Positions 1 through 7,616 of a stretch of DNA of 27,390 bases are shown here, in pieces. The stretch is taken from contig JAABSI010000037.1 of the NCBI GenBank assembly GCA_011390455.1, positions 1-27,390 of the forward strand. Reading direction: 5' to 3'. The position numbers and the translations under genes were made by a program. Every line of letters begins with the position of its first letter. Within the stretch, counting starts at the first letter, position 1. Below the pieces are notes generated by a model. It did not search any database. It saw only the letters and a program-made list of their open reading frames with translations, and had not been told where the DNA came from. The stretch comes from Trueperaceae bacterium (GTDB taxonomy: Bacteria; Deinococcota; Deinococci; Deinococcales; Trueperaceae).

Positions 1-200
1 ACGGTGCGCGCGCAGCGGCACCGGGGCGTGCGATGGGGGGGACGAGCGATACGCGGGCACGGGACGACCTCCGGCAGCCTGGAGATGGATTTCACGCAAT
101 AGACGCTCGTGATCATCGCGCACGAGCCGCGCCCGGCGTCGGGACATACGTCCCTAGCCTGACGGCCCGTCGACCGCACCGACCCGGCGGCCGGGTCCGG
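1..200. other. Left-edge stretch without a recognised gene
   Basis: No reading frame here looks like a real gene. One plus frame is open from the edge to a TAG at 100-102, but its product is not recognisable. The stretch holds a 7-bp inverted repeat (GCTCGTG at 105-111, CACGAGC at 121-127). It also holds a second small hairpin right behind the lipoprotein stop, listed separately. It is probably intergenic; the end of a gene lying outside the window cannot be excluded. Confidence 0.4.
181..197 (-). terminator. Short hairpin behind the YtkA-like lipoprotein gene
   Basis: GACCCGG (181-187) and CCGGGTC (191-197) form a perfect 7-bp stem with a 3-nt loop. It starts 3 nt past the TGA of the lipoprotein gene on the minus strand. 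There is no T-tract, so it is at most a weak or Rho-assisted terminator or an mRNA 3'-end stabiliser. Confidence 0.35.
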
Positions 201-581
201 TCAGCGCCCCTCGACCGACACGGCGAGCGAGGTCGACCGCACCGTCCCGTCCGGGTACGTCACGTCGACGCTCAGGACCCAGTCGCCCGCCATGTCGAAC
301 AGGAAGTCGTTCGTGCGGTAGGTGCCGCCGCCCACGTCGGTCGCCTCGGCCACCACGGGCACCATGCCGGCGTGGGTCATGTCGCCGACCACGCGCACGG
401 TGGCGCCGGCGACTGCCGCACCGTCGAGCTGGGGGCGGACCTCCACGACCGCCGGTCCCACGCGCGCCGGCCGGTCCAGGAGCGCCACCGCGATCGGGCG
501 CCGCGGATCGGCGTCGCCCTCGGACGGCGGATCGCAGGCGACCAGCACCAGCGCCAGCGCGAGAGCGAGCAGAGCGCGCAT
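201..581 (-). CDS. YtkA/FixH-like lipoprotein, possibly metal-related
   Basis: A 126-aa lipoprotein. It has a hydrophobic signal with a lipobox ending LVAC, giving lipidated Cys16. The rest resembles the YtkA-like domain: a beta-sandwich with Met68-Thr-His70, Met73, and the closing pattern F-x-M97-x-G-D-W. Met and His at these places could bind copper, as proposed for some relatives; this is inference. The ATG at 581 overlaps the stop of the upstream ATPase gene by one base (TGATG), so the two are translationally coupled. A long overlapping frame continues upstream of this ATG, but the signal peptide and coupling fix the start here. It would sit on the outer face of the membrane. Confidence 0.8.
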   Translation of the reverse strand: MRALLALALALVLVACDPPSEGDADPRRPIAVALLDRPARVGPAVVEVRPQLDGAAVAGATVRVVGDMTHAGMVPVVAEATDVGGGTYRTNDFLFDMAGDWVLSVDVTYPDGTVRSTSLAVSVEGR

Positions 582-2971
582 CACGCACGCCCCCGGCCGA
601 CGTCGGCCCACGCGCCGGCCGCGTCGCGCGCGAACGGGCGCCACGCCAGGCAGACCGCGCGGACGGCCACGTCGGTGCTCTTGGGCCGCACGGCGAGCGC
701 CTCGATCGCGTCCTCGTCCACCACACCGGTGGCGAGGTCGGCGAGCTGCCGCTCGAGGTCGGCCTCGAGCGCCGCCAGTTCGGACGCCACCGCGGACGCG
801 GTCTCCTTGGCGCGTTCGACCTCGGCGCCGCCGCTCGAGGCGCGGTTCACCGTCTTCAGGGCGGTCCCGATGCGCGCGGCGGTCGGGCTGCGGCGGCCCA
901 GGAAGGAGCCGAGCAGGGTGCTGCCGACCTGGATCGCGGCGTCCATGCGCCGCTGGTTCGCGGCTTGCGCGTGCCGTTCGATCGTCTGCTCGGCGCGGCG
1001 CAACCGCTCGGCGAGCGTGGCGGCCTTCTTCTCGAACTTCGCGCGCAGCTTCTCGCGCGCCGCATCCCGCGCCTCGTGCGCGGCGTGGCGCACGCGCGCC
1101 CGGAACGCCGCCTCGTCCTCGTCCGCGCCGGAGATCAGCTTGAGCCCCTTGTGCCGGTGCACGGTGAGCGGCAGGTCGCCCCGGACGTGGCGTGCGAAGT
1201 CCTTCTCGACCTGGGTCCACGTGCGGGCGTCGAGGTGGGCGGCCGGCGGCTCGAAGGCCGCCCCGTTCAAGGGCGCCTCGTCGAGGGCGTCGAGGTCGAT
1301 CGCCGCGGCCTCGCTCGTCGTCCAGTCGACCGCGACCGCACCCTCGCCCGGCTCCACCGCCCGCACCACGCGCCGGGCCTCGTCGACGCCATAGGTCCCG
1401 TGGGTGTAGCGGACGTCGGCGAAGCCGACGACCTGCGGGTGGTACGTCACGTCGCGCACGCCCGGGTGCGCCGGCACGAAGCGCTCGAGCACGGCCGGTG
1501 GCAGCGCCGGTCGCGCCCCGGCGGCGCGCGCTGGCGCGGTCGCAGGCGCCGCCGGAGCTACACCGTCGCCGACCACGGAGGTGGGCAGCCGCCGCAGCTG
1601 CTCGCGGGTCATGGGGCCGGCCAGGTACGACATCACCCAGCGGGTGGTGAAGAGCGCAGGAGCGTCCTCGTGGACGTTGTGCAGCAGGAAGGTACGCCCG
1701 CCCAGGCTGCTGAGCGTCGCATCGAGCGCCGACCGATCGAGGCCGCCGCCACCGTCGGCGGAGAGCAGCCCGGAGAGGAGCCGTTCCTTGTCTTGCGCGG
1801 TCTGCAGCCGCCCGACGAACCAGGTGCCGGCGTTCGAGAGCCCCTTGTAATCGAGGTCGACCGGGTTCTGCGTCGAGAGCACGAGGCCGACCCCGAAGGC
1901 CCGCGCCTGCTTCAGGAGCGTCAGCAGCGGCGCCTTGGTCGGCGGAGCGGCCACGGGCGGCATGAAGCCGAACAGCTCGTCGATGTAGACCAGCGCGCGC
2001 AGGCTCCCGGTGCCGCTCTGCGCGCGGGTCCAGGCGAGGACCTCGTTGAGCAGCAGCGCGATCACGGTGGTGCGCTCGTCGTCGTTCAGGTGCGCGACCG
2101 ACACCACCGCCACGCGCGGGCGCCCGTCCTCGCGGTAGAGCATCCGGCCGACGTCCATCGGCTCGCCCTGCAGCCACGTCGCGAAGCCCGGAGAGGCCAG
2201 CACGGCGTTCATCGCCATCGCCAGCTTGGTCCGCTCCGAGGGGGGCGCGAAGGTGTCGACGTCGAGGACCCCGATCTGGGTGAACGGCGGCGTCTGCACC
2301 CCCAGGATCAGGTCGGCCAGGCCGGCGTCGCGCCCCGATCGCCAGAGGTGCTCGAGCAGCGTCGCGACCAGGACGTGGTCGCGGCCGGTCGGTTCGGTGG
2401 AGCGTCCGACGAGCGTCAGCAACGCCGACACCGAGGCGGTCAGGCGCTCGGCGAGCAGCTCCGGGTCGTCCATCACGACGTCCGGGGGGCGCCCGAAGGA
2501 CTTGAGGATCGACAGCGGCCGGCCGGCCGTGGAGCCCGGGGTGTAGACGCGGACGTCGGCCGCCTCGCGGTACCGGGCGACGCGCGCGCCGTCCTGGCCG
2601 TGCGCCGCCAAACCGTCGCGCCACGCAGCGGCCTGTTGGACCGCGAAGGTCGCGACGTCCACGCCCTTGCGGTTCGCGGTGGCCGGATCCACCCACGGCT
2701 CGAAATCCGTCGGCGCCAGGTCGGGGAAGGCCAAGGCCAGGTTCGCCAGGTCGCCCTTGGGATCGATCGCGAGCACCGGTACACCGTCGAGCACGGCCTC
2801 CTCGATCAGCCCGACGCCGAGGCCGGTCTTGCCCGACCCGGTCATCCCCACGATCACCGCGTGCGTGGTCAGGTCCTTGGCGTCGTAGAGCAGGAGCCGC
2901 TCGCTGGGCGTCCGCCCGTCGGCCTCGAGCTCCTGCCCGAGGTAGAAGGTGCCGAGCTTCTCGAAGTCCAT
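581..2971 (-). CDS. HerA/VirB4-like (DUF87) ATP-binding protein
   Basis: A 796-aa P-loop ATPase of the FtsK/HerA group. Walker A is GMTGSGKT at residues 42-49, followed by an IDPKGDL strand near 69-75. Walker B is LVYIDE, with D331 and E332. A sensor-like LSTQNP lies at 365-370 and a putative arginine finger at R388 in NAGTWFVGRLQ. The C-terminal part, about residues 600-720, is rich in Ala, Arg, Glu and Lys and probably forms a coiled coil. Related proteins are hexameric DNA translocases or helicases, but no NurA-like nuclease is next to it, so the role is open. The ATG is preceded by TAGACT with a 9-nt spacer, suggesting a nearly leaderless mRNA. It forms a two-gene unit with the overlapping lipoprotein gene. 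Confidence 0.85.
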   Translation of the reverse strand: MDFEKLGTFYLGQELEADGRTPSERLLLYDAKDLTTHAVIVGMTGSGKTGLGVGLIEEAVLDGVPVLAIDPKGDLANLALAFPDLAPTDFEPWVDPATANRKGVDVATFAVQQAAAWRDGLAAHGQDGARVARYREAADVRVYTPGSTAGRPLSILKSFGRPPDVVMDDPELLAERLTASVSALLTLVGRSTEPTGRDHVLVATLLEHLWRSGRDAGLADLILGVQTPPFTQIGVLDVDTFAPPSERTKLAMAMNAVLASPGFATWLQGEPMDVGRMLYREDGRPRVAVVSVAHLNDDERTTVIALLLNEVLAWTRAQSGTGSLRALVYIDELFGFMPPVAAPPTKAPLLTLLKQARAFGVGLVLSTQNPVDLDYKGLSNAGTWFVGRLQTAQDKERLLSGLLSADGGGGLDRSALDATLSSLGGRTFLLHNVHEDAPALFTTRWVMSYLAGPMTREQLRRLPTSVVGDGVAPAAPATAPARAAGARPALPPAVLERFVPAHPGVRDVTYHPQVVGFADVRYTHGTYGVDEARRVVRAVEPGEGAVAVDWTTSEAAAIDLDALDEAPLNGAAFEPPAAHLDARTWTQVEKDFARHVRGDLPLTVHRHKGLKLISGADEDEAAFRARVRHAAHEARDAAREKLRAKFEKKAATLAERLRRAEQTIERHAQAANQRRMDAAIQVGSTLLGSFLGRRSPTAARIGTALKTVNRASSGGAEVERAKETASAVASELAALEADLERQLADLATGVVDEDAIEALAVRPKSTDVAVRAVCLAWRPFARDAAGAWADVGRGRA

Positions 2972-2980
2972 GATGCCGGC

Positions 2981-2986
2981 AGTCTA
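2981..2986 (-). promoter_or_regulatory. -10 element of the HerA-like ATPase gene
   Basis: On the minus strand TAGACT stands 9 nt before the ATG at 2971. This fits a TAnnnT -10 hexamer with transcription starting at or just before the start codon. No clear -35 box is seen. Confidence 0.5.
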
Positions 2987-3067
2987 GCCCGCGCGCCTGC
3001 GTGCGCGACGTCCGCGTCGGTGCTGGGCGTATGGGTTCCGAGAGCGCCGGTGCGCCATCGTGTGGCC

Positions 3068-3400
3068 ATGAGCGACGTGCCGTACTTCCTCGAGACCCGG
3101 GTGCGCCAGACGCTGGTGCGCGCTCGGGAGCTCGCCCGCCAGAAGGGCTTGACCCACGCCTTCGACGCCGAGCTGTTCGCCGCCGACCGCGCGGTCCACG
3201 AGCTGCTCGGTGCGCCCAAGACCGGCGAGGCGGCGCGCACGGCGGGCGCCGGCACCGCCGAGGGTGGCCGCGCTGCCCAGGGCGTGCTCGCCCACCTCGA
3301 CGCCCTGATCGCGCGCCTGCAGTCCGCCCACGACCGTGGGCCGCAGGGCGGCGACGCCCCCGTCGGCCGTGCGGGACGGCGTCCCCCCGGCCGCCGCTGA
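3068..3400 (+). CDS. Small hypothetical protein
   Basis: A 110-aa protein of unknown function. The N-terminal two thirds look helical and well formed (FLETRVRQTLVRARELARQK, then a region rich in Ala, Leu and Glu). The C-terminus is a disordered tail rich in Gly, Arg and Pro. No catalytic motif, membrane segment or signal peptide is visible. The ATG at 3068 was chosen because the upstream continuation of this frame is antisense to the ATPase gene and not protein-like. An in-frame GTG at 3062 is an alternative. It is divergent from the ATPase gene (96-nt gap) and lies 81 nt upstream of polA on the same strand. Confidence 0.6.
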   Translation: MSDVPYFLETRVRQTLVRARELARQKGLTHAFDAELFAADRAVHELLGAPKTGEAARTAGAGTAEGGRAAQGVLAHLDALIARLQSAHDRGPQGGDAPVGRAGRRPPGRR

Positions 3401-3466
3401 CCCGTTGCGGCGCGACCGCCGCGCTCCCGCCGCGCCGCGGCCGCCGTCCGCACCGCCGAGGTGGGC

Positions 3467-3472
3467 TAGGCT
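3467..3472 (+). promoter_or_regulatory. -10 element of polA
   Basis: TAGGCT ends 9 nt before the GTG start at 3482, the same spacing as for the ATPase gene and surE. No Shine-Dalgarno sequence lies between, which supports a leaderless or near-leaderless mRNA. Confidence 0.5.
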
Positions 3473-3481
3473 GACCGCGAC

Positions 3482-6190
3482 GTGAAGACCTTCTACCTGC
3501 TCGACGGCCACGCCCAGGTGTTCCGGGCCTACTACGCCCCCTTCCGACCGCTCACCAGCCCATCGGGCGAACCGGTCAAGGCCGTGCACGTGTTCACCCA
3601 GCTGCTGCTCAACATCCTCCACAAGGAGCGCCCCGACTACCTGGCGATCGCCTTCGACGTCGCCGACGCCACCACCGAGCGGCGCGCCGACTACGAGGCC
3701 TACAAGGCCCAGCGCGAGGAGGCCCCCGACGACCTCGGCCCGCAGTTCCAGCGGGTCTTCGAGGTCGTGGCCGCCATGGGCATCCCGGTGTTCATGGTCG
3801 CGGGCCACGAGGCCGACGACGTGATCGCGACCATCGCCGAGCGGCTGGCCGCCGACGGCGCTGAGGTCGACCTCCGCATCGCCAGCAAGGACAAGGACCT
3901 CCACCAGATCCTCACCCCGACCGTCCGCCTGTGGGACCCGACGAACGGCGCGCTGATCGGCCCCGACGAGCTCTGGGAACAGAAGGGCTACACCCCCGCT
4001 CAGTCCGTCGAGATCCAGACGTTGGTCGGCGACCCGACCGACAACGTCCCCGGCATCCGCGGCGTGGGCGTGAAGACCGCCGCCAAGCTGATCGAGAAGT
4101 ACGGCAGCGCCGACGCGGTGATCGCCCACGCCGACGAGCAGACCCCCAAGCTCCGCGAGAACCTGCTCGCCGGCGCCGACGGTCTCGCCCTCACCCGCCG
4201 GCTGGTGACCCTCAAGCGCGACGTCGAGCTCGAGTTCGACCTCGAGGCCTGTGCCACCCCCAAGGTCACCAAGGCCGACGTCCGCGAGCTGTTCGAGGTG
4301 CTCGGCTTCCGCGGCCTGCTCGACACGATCCCGGACGATCCGGCGGCCGCCGAGCCGGCCCGCCCGCAGGCGCCCGCCGCCACCGCCTACCGACGGGTCG
4401 CCACCGAGGCCGACCTCGCCGAGCTCGTCGCCGCCCTCGAGGGCGTCGCGACGCTCGCCATCGACACCGAGACCACCGGCCTGTCGGTCGTCGACGCCGA
4501 CCTGGTCGGGTACGCGCTCTCGTGGGAAGCCGGCACCGGCTGGTACGTGCCGGTCCGCAGCCACGCCGGGCCCACCCTCGAGCCCGGGCTCGTGCGCGAG
4601 GCGCTGCGGCCGGTCCTCGAAGACGAGGGGGTGCGCAAGGTCGGCCACCACCTCAAGTTCGACCTGAGCGTCCTCGAGCGCGAGGGGATCACCCTGCGCG
4701 GGCCGATCTTCGACACCCTCATCGCGGCCGCGCTCCTGAACCCCGAGCGCCGCGGCAACTCGATGGACGATCTCGCCCGCGACCTGCTCGGCCACACCTG
4801 CATCCCCATCACCGACCTGATCGGCAAGGGGAAGAACCAGACCTCGATGCTCGACGTCCCGCTCGACGTGCTCTCGACCTACGCGGCCGAGGACGCCGAC
4901 GTCACCTGGCGGCTCTTCGAGGTCCTCGAGCCGCAGCTCGCAGCCACCGACGCCGACCTGGTGAAGCTGTTCGAGGAGGTCGAGCTGCCGCTCGTGCGGG
5001 TGCTCGCCGCCATGGAGCGCGCGGGCGTGACGATCGACGTGGCGCGGCTCGCCGAGTACAAAGCGGAGCTCGCCGGGCGCATCGAGACGCTCCGCGCGCA
5101 GGTGCTCGAGGCGGCCGGCTGCGACTTCAACGTCGACAGCCCCAAGCAGCTCTCCGAGGTGCTCTTCGGACGGCTCGGCTTCCGGGTGGTCAAGAAGACC
5201 AAGACGGGCGCCAGCACCGACGCCGAGGTGCTCGACACCCTCGCCGCCGAGACCCGCCACCCGCTCCCCGAACGGGTGCTCGAGTACCGCGAGCTCACCA
5301 AGCTGCTCGGCACCTACGTCGACCCGCTCCCCTCGTACGTCTCGCCCACCACCGGGCGGCTGCACGCCTCGTTCCACCAGACCGGCGCCGCCACCGGGCG
5401 GCTCTCGTCGTCGGACCCCAACATCCAGAACATCCCCATCCGCAGCGACGCCGGCCGCGAGATCCGCCGCGCCTTCGTCGCCCGCGACGCCGACCACCTG
5501 CTGCTCGCCGCCGACTACTCGCAGGTGGAGCTGCGGGTGCTGGCGCACTTCAGCGAGGACCCGGCCCTGCTCGAGGCCTTCCGCGCGGACCGCGACATCC
5601 ACGCCTTCGTGGCCTCGCAGATCTACGCGGTCCCCATCGACGACGTCACGCCCGGCCAGCGCGCGGTCGCCAAGACCGTGAACTTCGGGATCGTCTACGG
5701 GCAGACCGCCTACGGGCTCGCGCGCACCCTGCGCATCGACCCGGGCGACGCCCAGTCCTTCATCACCACGTACAAGGCGACGTACGCCGGCCTCGACCGC
5801 TTCCTGCAGCGCTGCGTCGAGGAGGCGCGCGAGCACGGCTACGTCAAGACCATCCTCGGCCGCCGCCGCCCCATCCCGCAGGTGGCCTCGCGCAACTTCA
5901 ACGAGCGCGCCTTGGGCGAGCGCCTCGCGATCAACACGGTGATCCAGGGCTCCGCCGCCGACCTGATCAAGCTGGCGATGGTGCGCCTGCATGCGCGCCT
6001 CGAGCGCGAGGGGACGGGCGCCCGGATGCTCATCCAGGTGCACGACGAGCTGGTGCTCGAGACGCCCAAGGCGCACGCCGACGCAGCGCTGCGCGCGGTC
6101 GTCGAGGAGATGCAGGGGGCGATCGCCTTACGCGTGCCGCTCAAGGTGGACGCGTCGCTGGGGCCGAACTGGTTGGAGGGCAAAGGCTGA
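3482..6190 (+). CDS. polA: DNA polymerase I
   Basis: A 902-aa family A DNA polymerase of full length, starting with GTG. It fills gaps in repair and removes Okazaki primers. The N-terminal 5'-3' nuclease (about 1-290) shows GHEADDVIATIAE and GDPTDNVPGIRGVG. The 3'-5' exonuclease (about 310-500) keeps Exo I AIDTETTGL (near 326), Exo II GHHLKFDLSVL and Exo III YAAEDADVTW, so proofreading looks intact, unlike Taq polymerase. The polymerase part has motif A ADYSQVELR (near 676), the O-helix with RAVAKTVNFGIVYG (near 729-743) and motif C VHDELV (near 853). The Phe in the O-helix is the usual one. It is probably transcribed alone and is convergent with the TlpA-fusion gene. Confidence 0.98.
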   Translation: MKTFYLLDGHAQVFRAYYAPFRPLTSPSGEPVKAVHVFTQLLLNILHKERPDYLAIAFDVADATTERRADYEAYKAQREEAPDDLGPQFQRVFEVVAAMGIPVFMVAGHEADDVIATIAERLAADGAEVDLRIASKDKDLHQILTPTVRLWDPTNGALIGPDELWEQKGYTPAQSVEIQTLVGDPTDNVPGIRGVGVKTAAKLIEKYGSADAVIAHADEQTPKLRENLLAGADGLALTRRLVTLKRDVELEFDLEACATPKVTKADVRELFEVLGFRGLLDTIPDDPAAAEPARPQAPAATAYRRVATEADLAELVAALEGVATLAIDTETTGLSVVDADLVGYALSWEAGTGWYVPVRSHAGPTLEPGLVREALRPVLEDEGVRKVGHHLKFDLSVLEREGITLRGPIFDTLIAAALLNPERRGNSMDDLARDLLGHTCIPITDLIGKGKNQTSMLDVPLDVLSTYAAEDADVTWRLFEVLEPQLAATDADLVKLFEEVELPLVRVLAAMERAGVTIDVARLAEYKAELAGRIETLRAQVLEAAGCDFNVDSPKQLSEVLFGRLGFRVVKKTKTGASTDAEVLDTLAAETRHPLPERVLEYRELTKLLGTYVDPLPSYVSPTTGRLHASFHQTGAATGRLSSSDPNIQNIPIRSDAGREIRRAFVARDADHLLLAADYSQVELRVLAHFSEDPALLEAFRADRDIHAFVASQIYAVPIDDVTPGQRAVAKTVNFGIVYGQTAYGLARTLRIDPGDAQSFITTYKATYAGLDRFLQRCVEEAREHGYVKTILGRRRPIPQVASRNFNERALGERLAINTVIQGSAADLIKLAMVRLHARLEREGTGARMLIQVHDELVLETPKAHADAALRAVVEEMQGAIALRVPLKVDASLGPNWLEGKG

Positions 6191-6233
6191 CCCGGGCCGC
6201 CGCAGCCGCGGTGCGCGTCTTGTGCGCAACGCA

Positions 6234-6267
6234 GGCTTCGCTGCGCGCCCTTCAGCGCAGCGAAGCC
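6234..6267. terminator. Bidirectional hairpin between polA and the TlpA-fusion gene
   Basis: GGCTTCGCTGCGC (6234-6246) pairs perfectly with GCGCAGCGAAGCC (6255-6267), giving a 13-bp stem with an 8-nt loop. It lies 44 nt past the polA stop and covers the last codons and stop (6252-6254) of the convergent gene. No long U-tract follows on either strand. The strong stem between convergent genes suits a shared terminator. Confidence 0.6.
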
Positions 6268-7055
6268 ACCATGGAGCGCAGCGCCGGCGCCGAGATCTCG
6301 CCGACGTGCACGTCCACCAGGCGCCCTTGGGCGTCGAACGCGAAGGTGGTGGGCAGCCCGGCCACCCGCAGCTCGGTGCCGACCGCCTGGCGGCGGTCGA
6401 GGAGCACGCCGGCGGTCGGCAGCCCCTCGCGGGTCAAGTACGTGCCGATCGTGGCGGGGTCCTCGCCCTGGTTCACGAGCAGCACCCGGACGTCCGGTGC
6501 GGCTTGCGCCGTGGCGACGAGCGCCGGGAGCTCGCGGCGGCAGGGCGGGCACCAGGTCGCCCATACGTTCACGATCGTCGGTTCGCCGGTGGCGGCGAGG
6601 TCGACGGTCCCACCGTCGAGCGCCTCGAGAGCGATCGCGGGCGCGACGACGTCGGCGTTCTGGGTCGCGGGCGCGAGGAGTCCGGCCGGCACCCACCAGG
6701 CCATCAGGGCCGCGATGCCGAGGCTGGGCGCGATGCTGCGCAGCGCCGGCGTCCGGCGCACCTCGAAGGCGGTGTAGACCGCCGCTGCGGCGACGCCCCA
6801 CCAGGCGGCGAAGCCGCCCTGCCAGAAGGCGAGCGCGCTGAGCGGTGCGGCGGCGAAGTCGCCGGCGTGGGTCGCGACGAACCCGAGGCGCGCGCCGACG
6901 AAGGCGATCGCGGCGGCGCGCCACCCCCAAGCGGCGACCGACGGGCCCGCGCGGCGCGCGAGCCACTCGGCGCCCACGAGCAGCACCAAGAAACCGAGCC
7001 CGGCGTAGGCGCGGTCGAGCGAGAGGACGAGCGGGCCGAGCGTCAGCGCGCCCAT
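6252..7055 (-). CDS. Lgt-like membrane domain fused to a TlpA-type thioredoxin
   Basis: A 267-aa protein in two parts. Residues 1-130 hold about four membrane helices. ARLGFV (about 55-60) and FWQGGFAAWWG (78-88) resemble the RLGYV and W-GG-HG signatures of prolipoprotein diacylglyceryl transferase, but the His-Gly is replaced and the domain is about half the length of Lgt. Residues 135-267 form a TlpA/ResA-like thioredoxin with WCPPC (C169, C172) and cis-proline P235 in GLPTTF, facing outside the membrane. The second half probably reduces or exchanges disulfides; the first half may be only an anchor. GAGG-type SD sequence precedes the ATG. An operator-like palindrome overlaps its -10 box. 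Confidence 0.85.
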   Translation of the reverse strand: MGALTLGPLVLSLDRAYAGLGFLVLLVGAEWLARRAGPSVAAWGWRAAAIAFVGARLGFVATHAGDFAAAPLSALAFWQGGFAAWWGVAAAAVYTAFEVRRTPALRSIAPSLGIAALMAWWVPAGLLAPATQNADVVAPAIALEALDGGTVDLAATGEPTIVNVWATWCPPCRRELPALVATAQAAPDVRVLLVNQGEDPATIGTYLTREGLPTAGVLLDRRQAVGTELRVAGLPTTFAFDAQGRLVDVHVGEISAPALRSMVASLR

Positions 7056-7087
7056 CGGGGTGCCTCGAGGAGAGGGGTCATGCGTTC

Positions 7088-7107
7088 AGGATACCCCATG
7101 GGGGTAC
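7088..7107 (-). promoter_or_regulatory. -10 box overlapped by a CsoR-like G-tract palindrome
   Basis: On the plus strand ATACCCCATGGGGGTAC runs from 7091 to 7107, with the perfect core CCCCATGGGG at 7094-7103. On the minus strand TATCCT (7088-7093) makes a -10 box for the thioredoxin-fusion gene, whose ATG is 32 nt further on. G-tract pseudo-palindromes of the form ATACCCC-N-GGGGTAT are known operators for CsoR/CstR-family repressors (copper or persulfide). The link to that family is inference from the pattern. Confidence 0.45.
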
Positions 7108-7116
7108 CGCACGAGG

Positions 7117-7539
7117 TCAGTCGTCGCGGTCGAGCTCCACCCGCACGCGGTCGCGGCCGCGCTCCTCGACCTCGACCTCGAGCTCCCACCCGCCCCGCCG
7201 GTACTCGGCGTCGATCTCGTCGCGCTCGACGTCGAGGTCGGTGCGGCGCCAGCCGTCGGCCGCCAACTCGGCGTGGAGGCGATCGTAGACGGCGCGGACG
7301 CCGGCGCTGCCGATCACGACGTAGCGCAGCTCGTCGCCGTCGGCTCGGACGTCCGCGACCCGAGTGCCCGGTGGCACGGTGACGGGCCAACGGGCATCGA
7401 CGCGCGGGCTGCCGACGGTGGCGACGACGCCGCCGCGAACGCGGACGTCGGCCTCGCCGGGGGTGAAGGTGACGGTGCAGGCGGAGAGGAGCGCGGCGGC
7501 CGCCACGGCGCTGACGAGGGTCGGTAGCGATCGCATCAT
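7117..7539 (-). CDS. Small lipoprotein of unknown function
   Basis: A 140-aa protein with a hydrophobic signal and a lipobox LLSAC, giving lipidated Cys21. The mature part has no motif I recognise. It contains an acidic and basic C-terminal beta-rich region (LEVEVEERGRDRVRVELD). A segment around residues 80-105 could be a small alpha/beta unit. Two adjacent ATGs (7539 and 7536) are possible; an AAGG lies 7 nt upstream of the first. It is divergent from surE, with an 11-bp tandem repeat in the gap, and is followed on the same strand by the thioredoxin-fusion gene, which has its own promoter. Confidence 0.7.
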   Translation of the reverse strand: MMRSLPTLVSAVAAAALLSACTVTFTPGEADVRVRGGVVATVGSPRVDARWPVTVPPGTRVADVRADGDELRYVVIGSAGVRAVYDRLHAELAADGWRRTDLDVERDEIDAEYRRGGWELEVEVEERGRDRVRVELDRDD

Positions 7540-7555
7540 GAGCCAACCTTGGCAC

Positions 7556-7577
7556 GCGCGCCTGAAGCGCGCCTGAA
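7556..7577. repeat. Two perfect tandem 11-bp repeats in the lipoprotein-surE gap
   Basis: GCGCGCCTGAA occurs at 7556-7566 and again, directly adjoining, at 7567-7577. On the other strand it reads TTCAGGCGCGC twice. The period of one helical turn between divergent genes is the layout of direct-repeat operators for OmpR/PhoB-type regulators. Which regulator, if any, is unknown. Confidence 0.6.
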
Positions 7578-7601
7578 CCGCGGCCCAGGGCCCGCGCGCG
7601 G

Positions 7602-7607
7602 TACCAT
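7602..7607 (+). promoter_or_regulatory. -10 element of surE
   Basis: TACCAT ends 9 nt before the ATG at 7617 and no SD sequence lies between. A TTGGCA is present at 7549-7554, but it is too far upstream to be its -35 box. Confidence 0.5.
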
Positions 7608-7616
7608 CGCCGCATC

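Noticed and set aside
965..3400. Long plus-strand open frame over the ATPase gene
   Set aside because: Only its last 110 codons (from 3068) look like a protein; the rest is antisense to a clear ATPase gene and owes its openness to high GC content.
2984..6076. 1030-codon minus-strand frame across polA
   Set aside because: It is rich in Gly, Val, Glu and His in the manner of antisense frames and lies wholly over polA, whose motifs are unmistakable.
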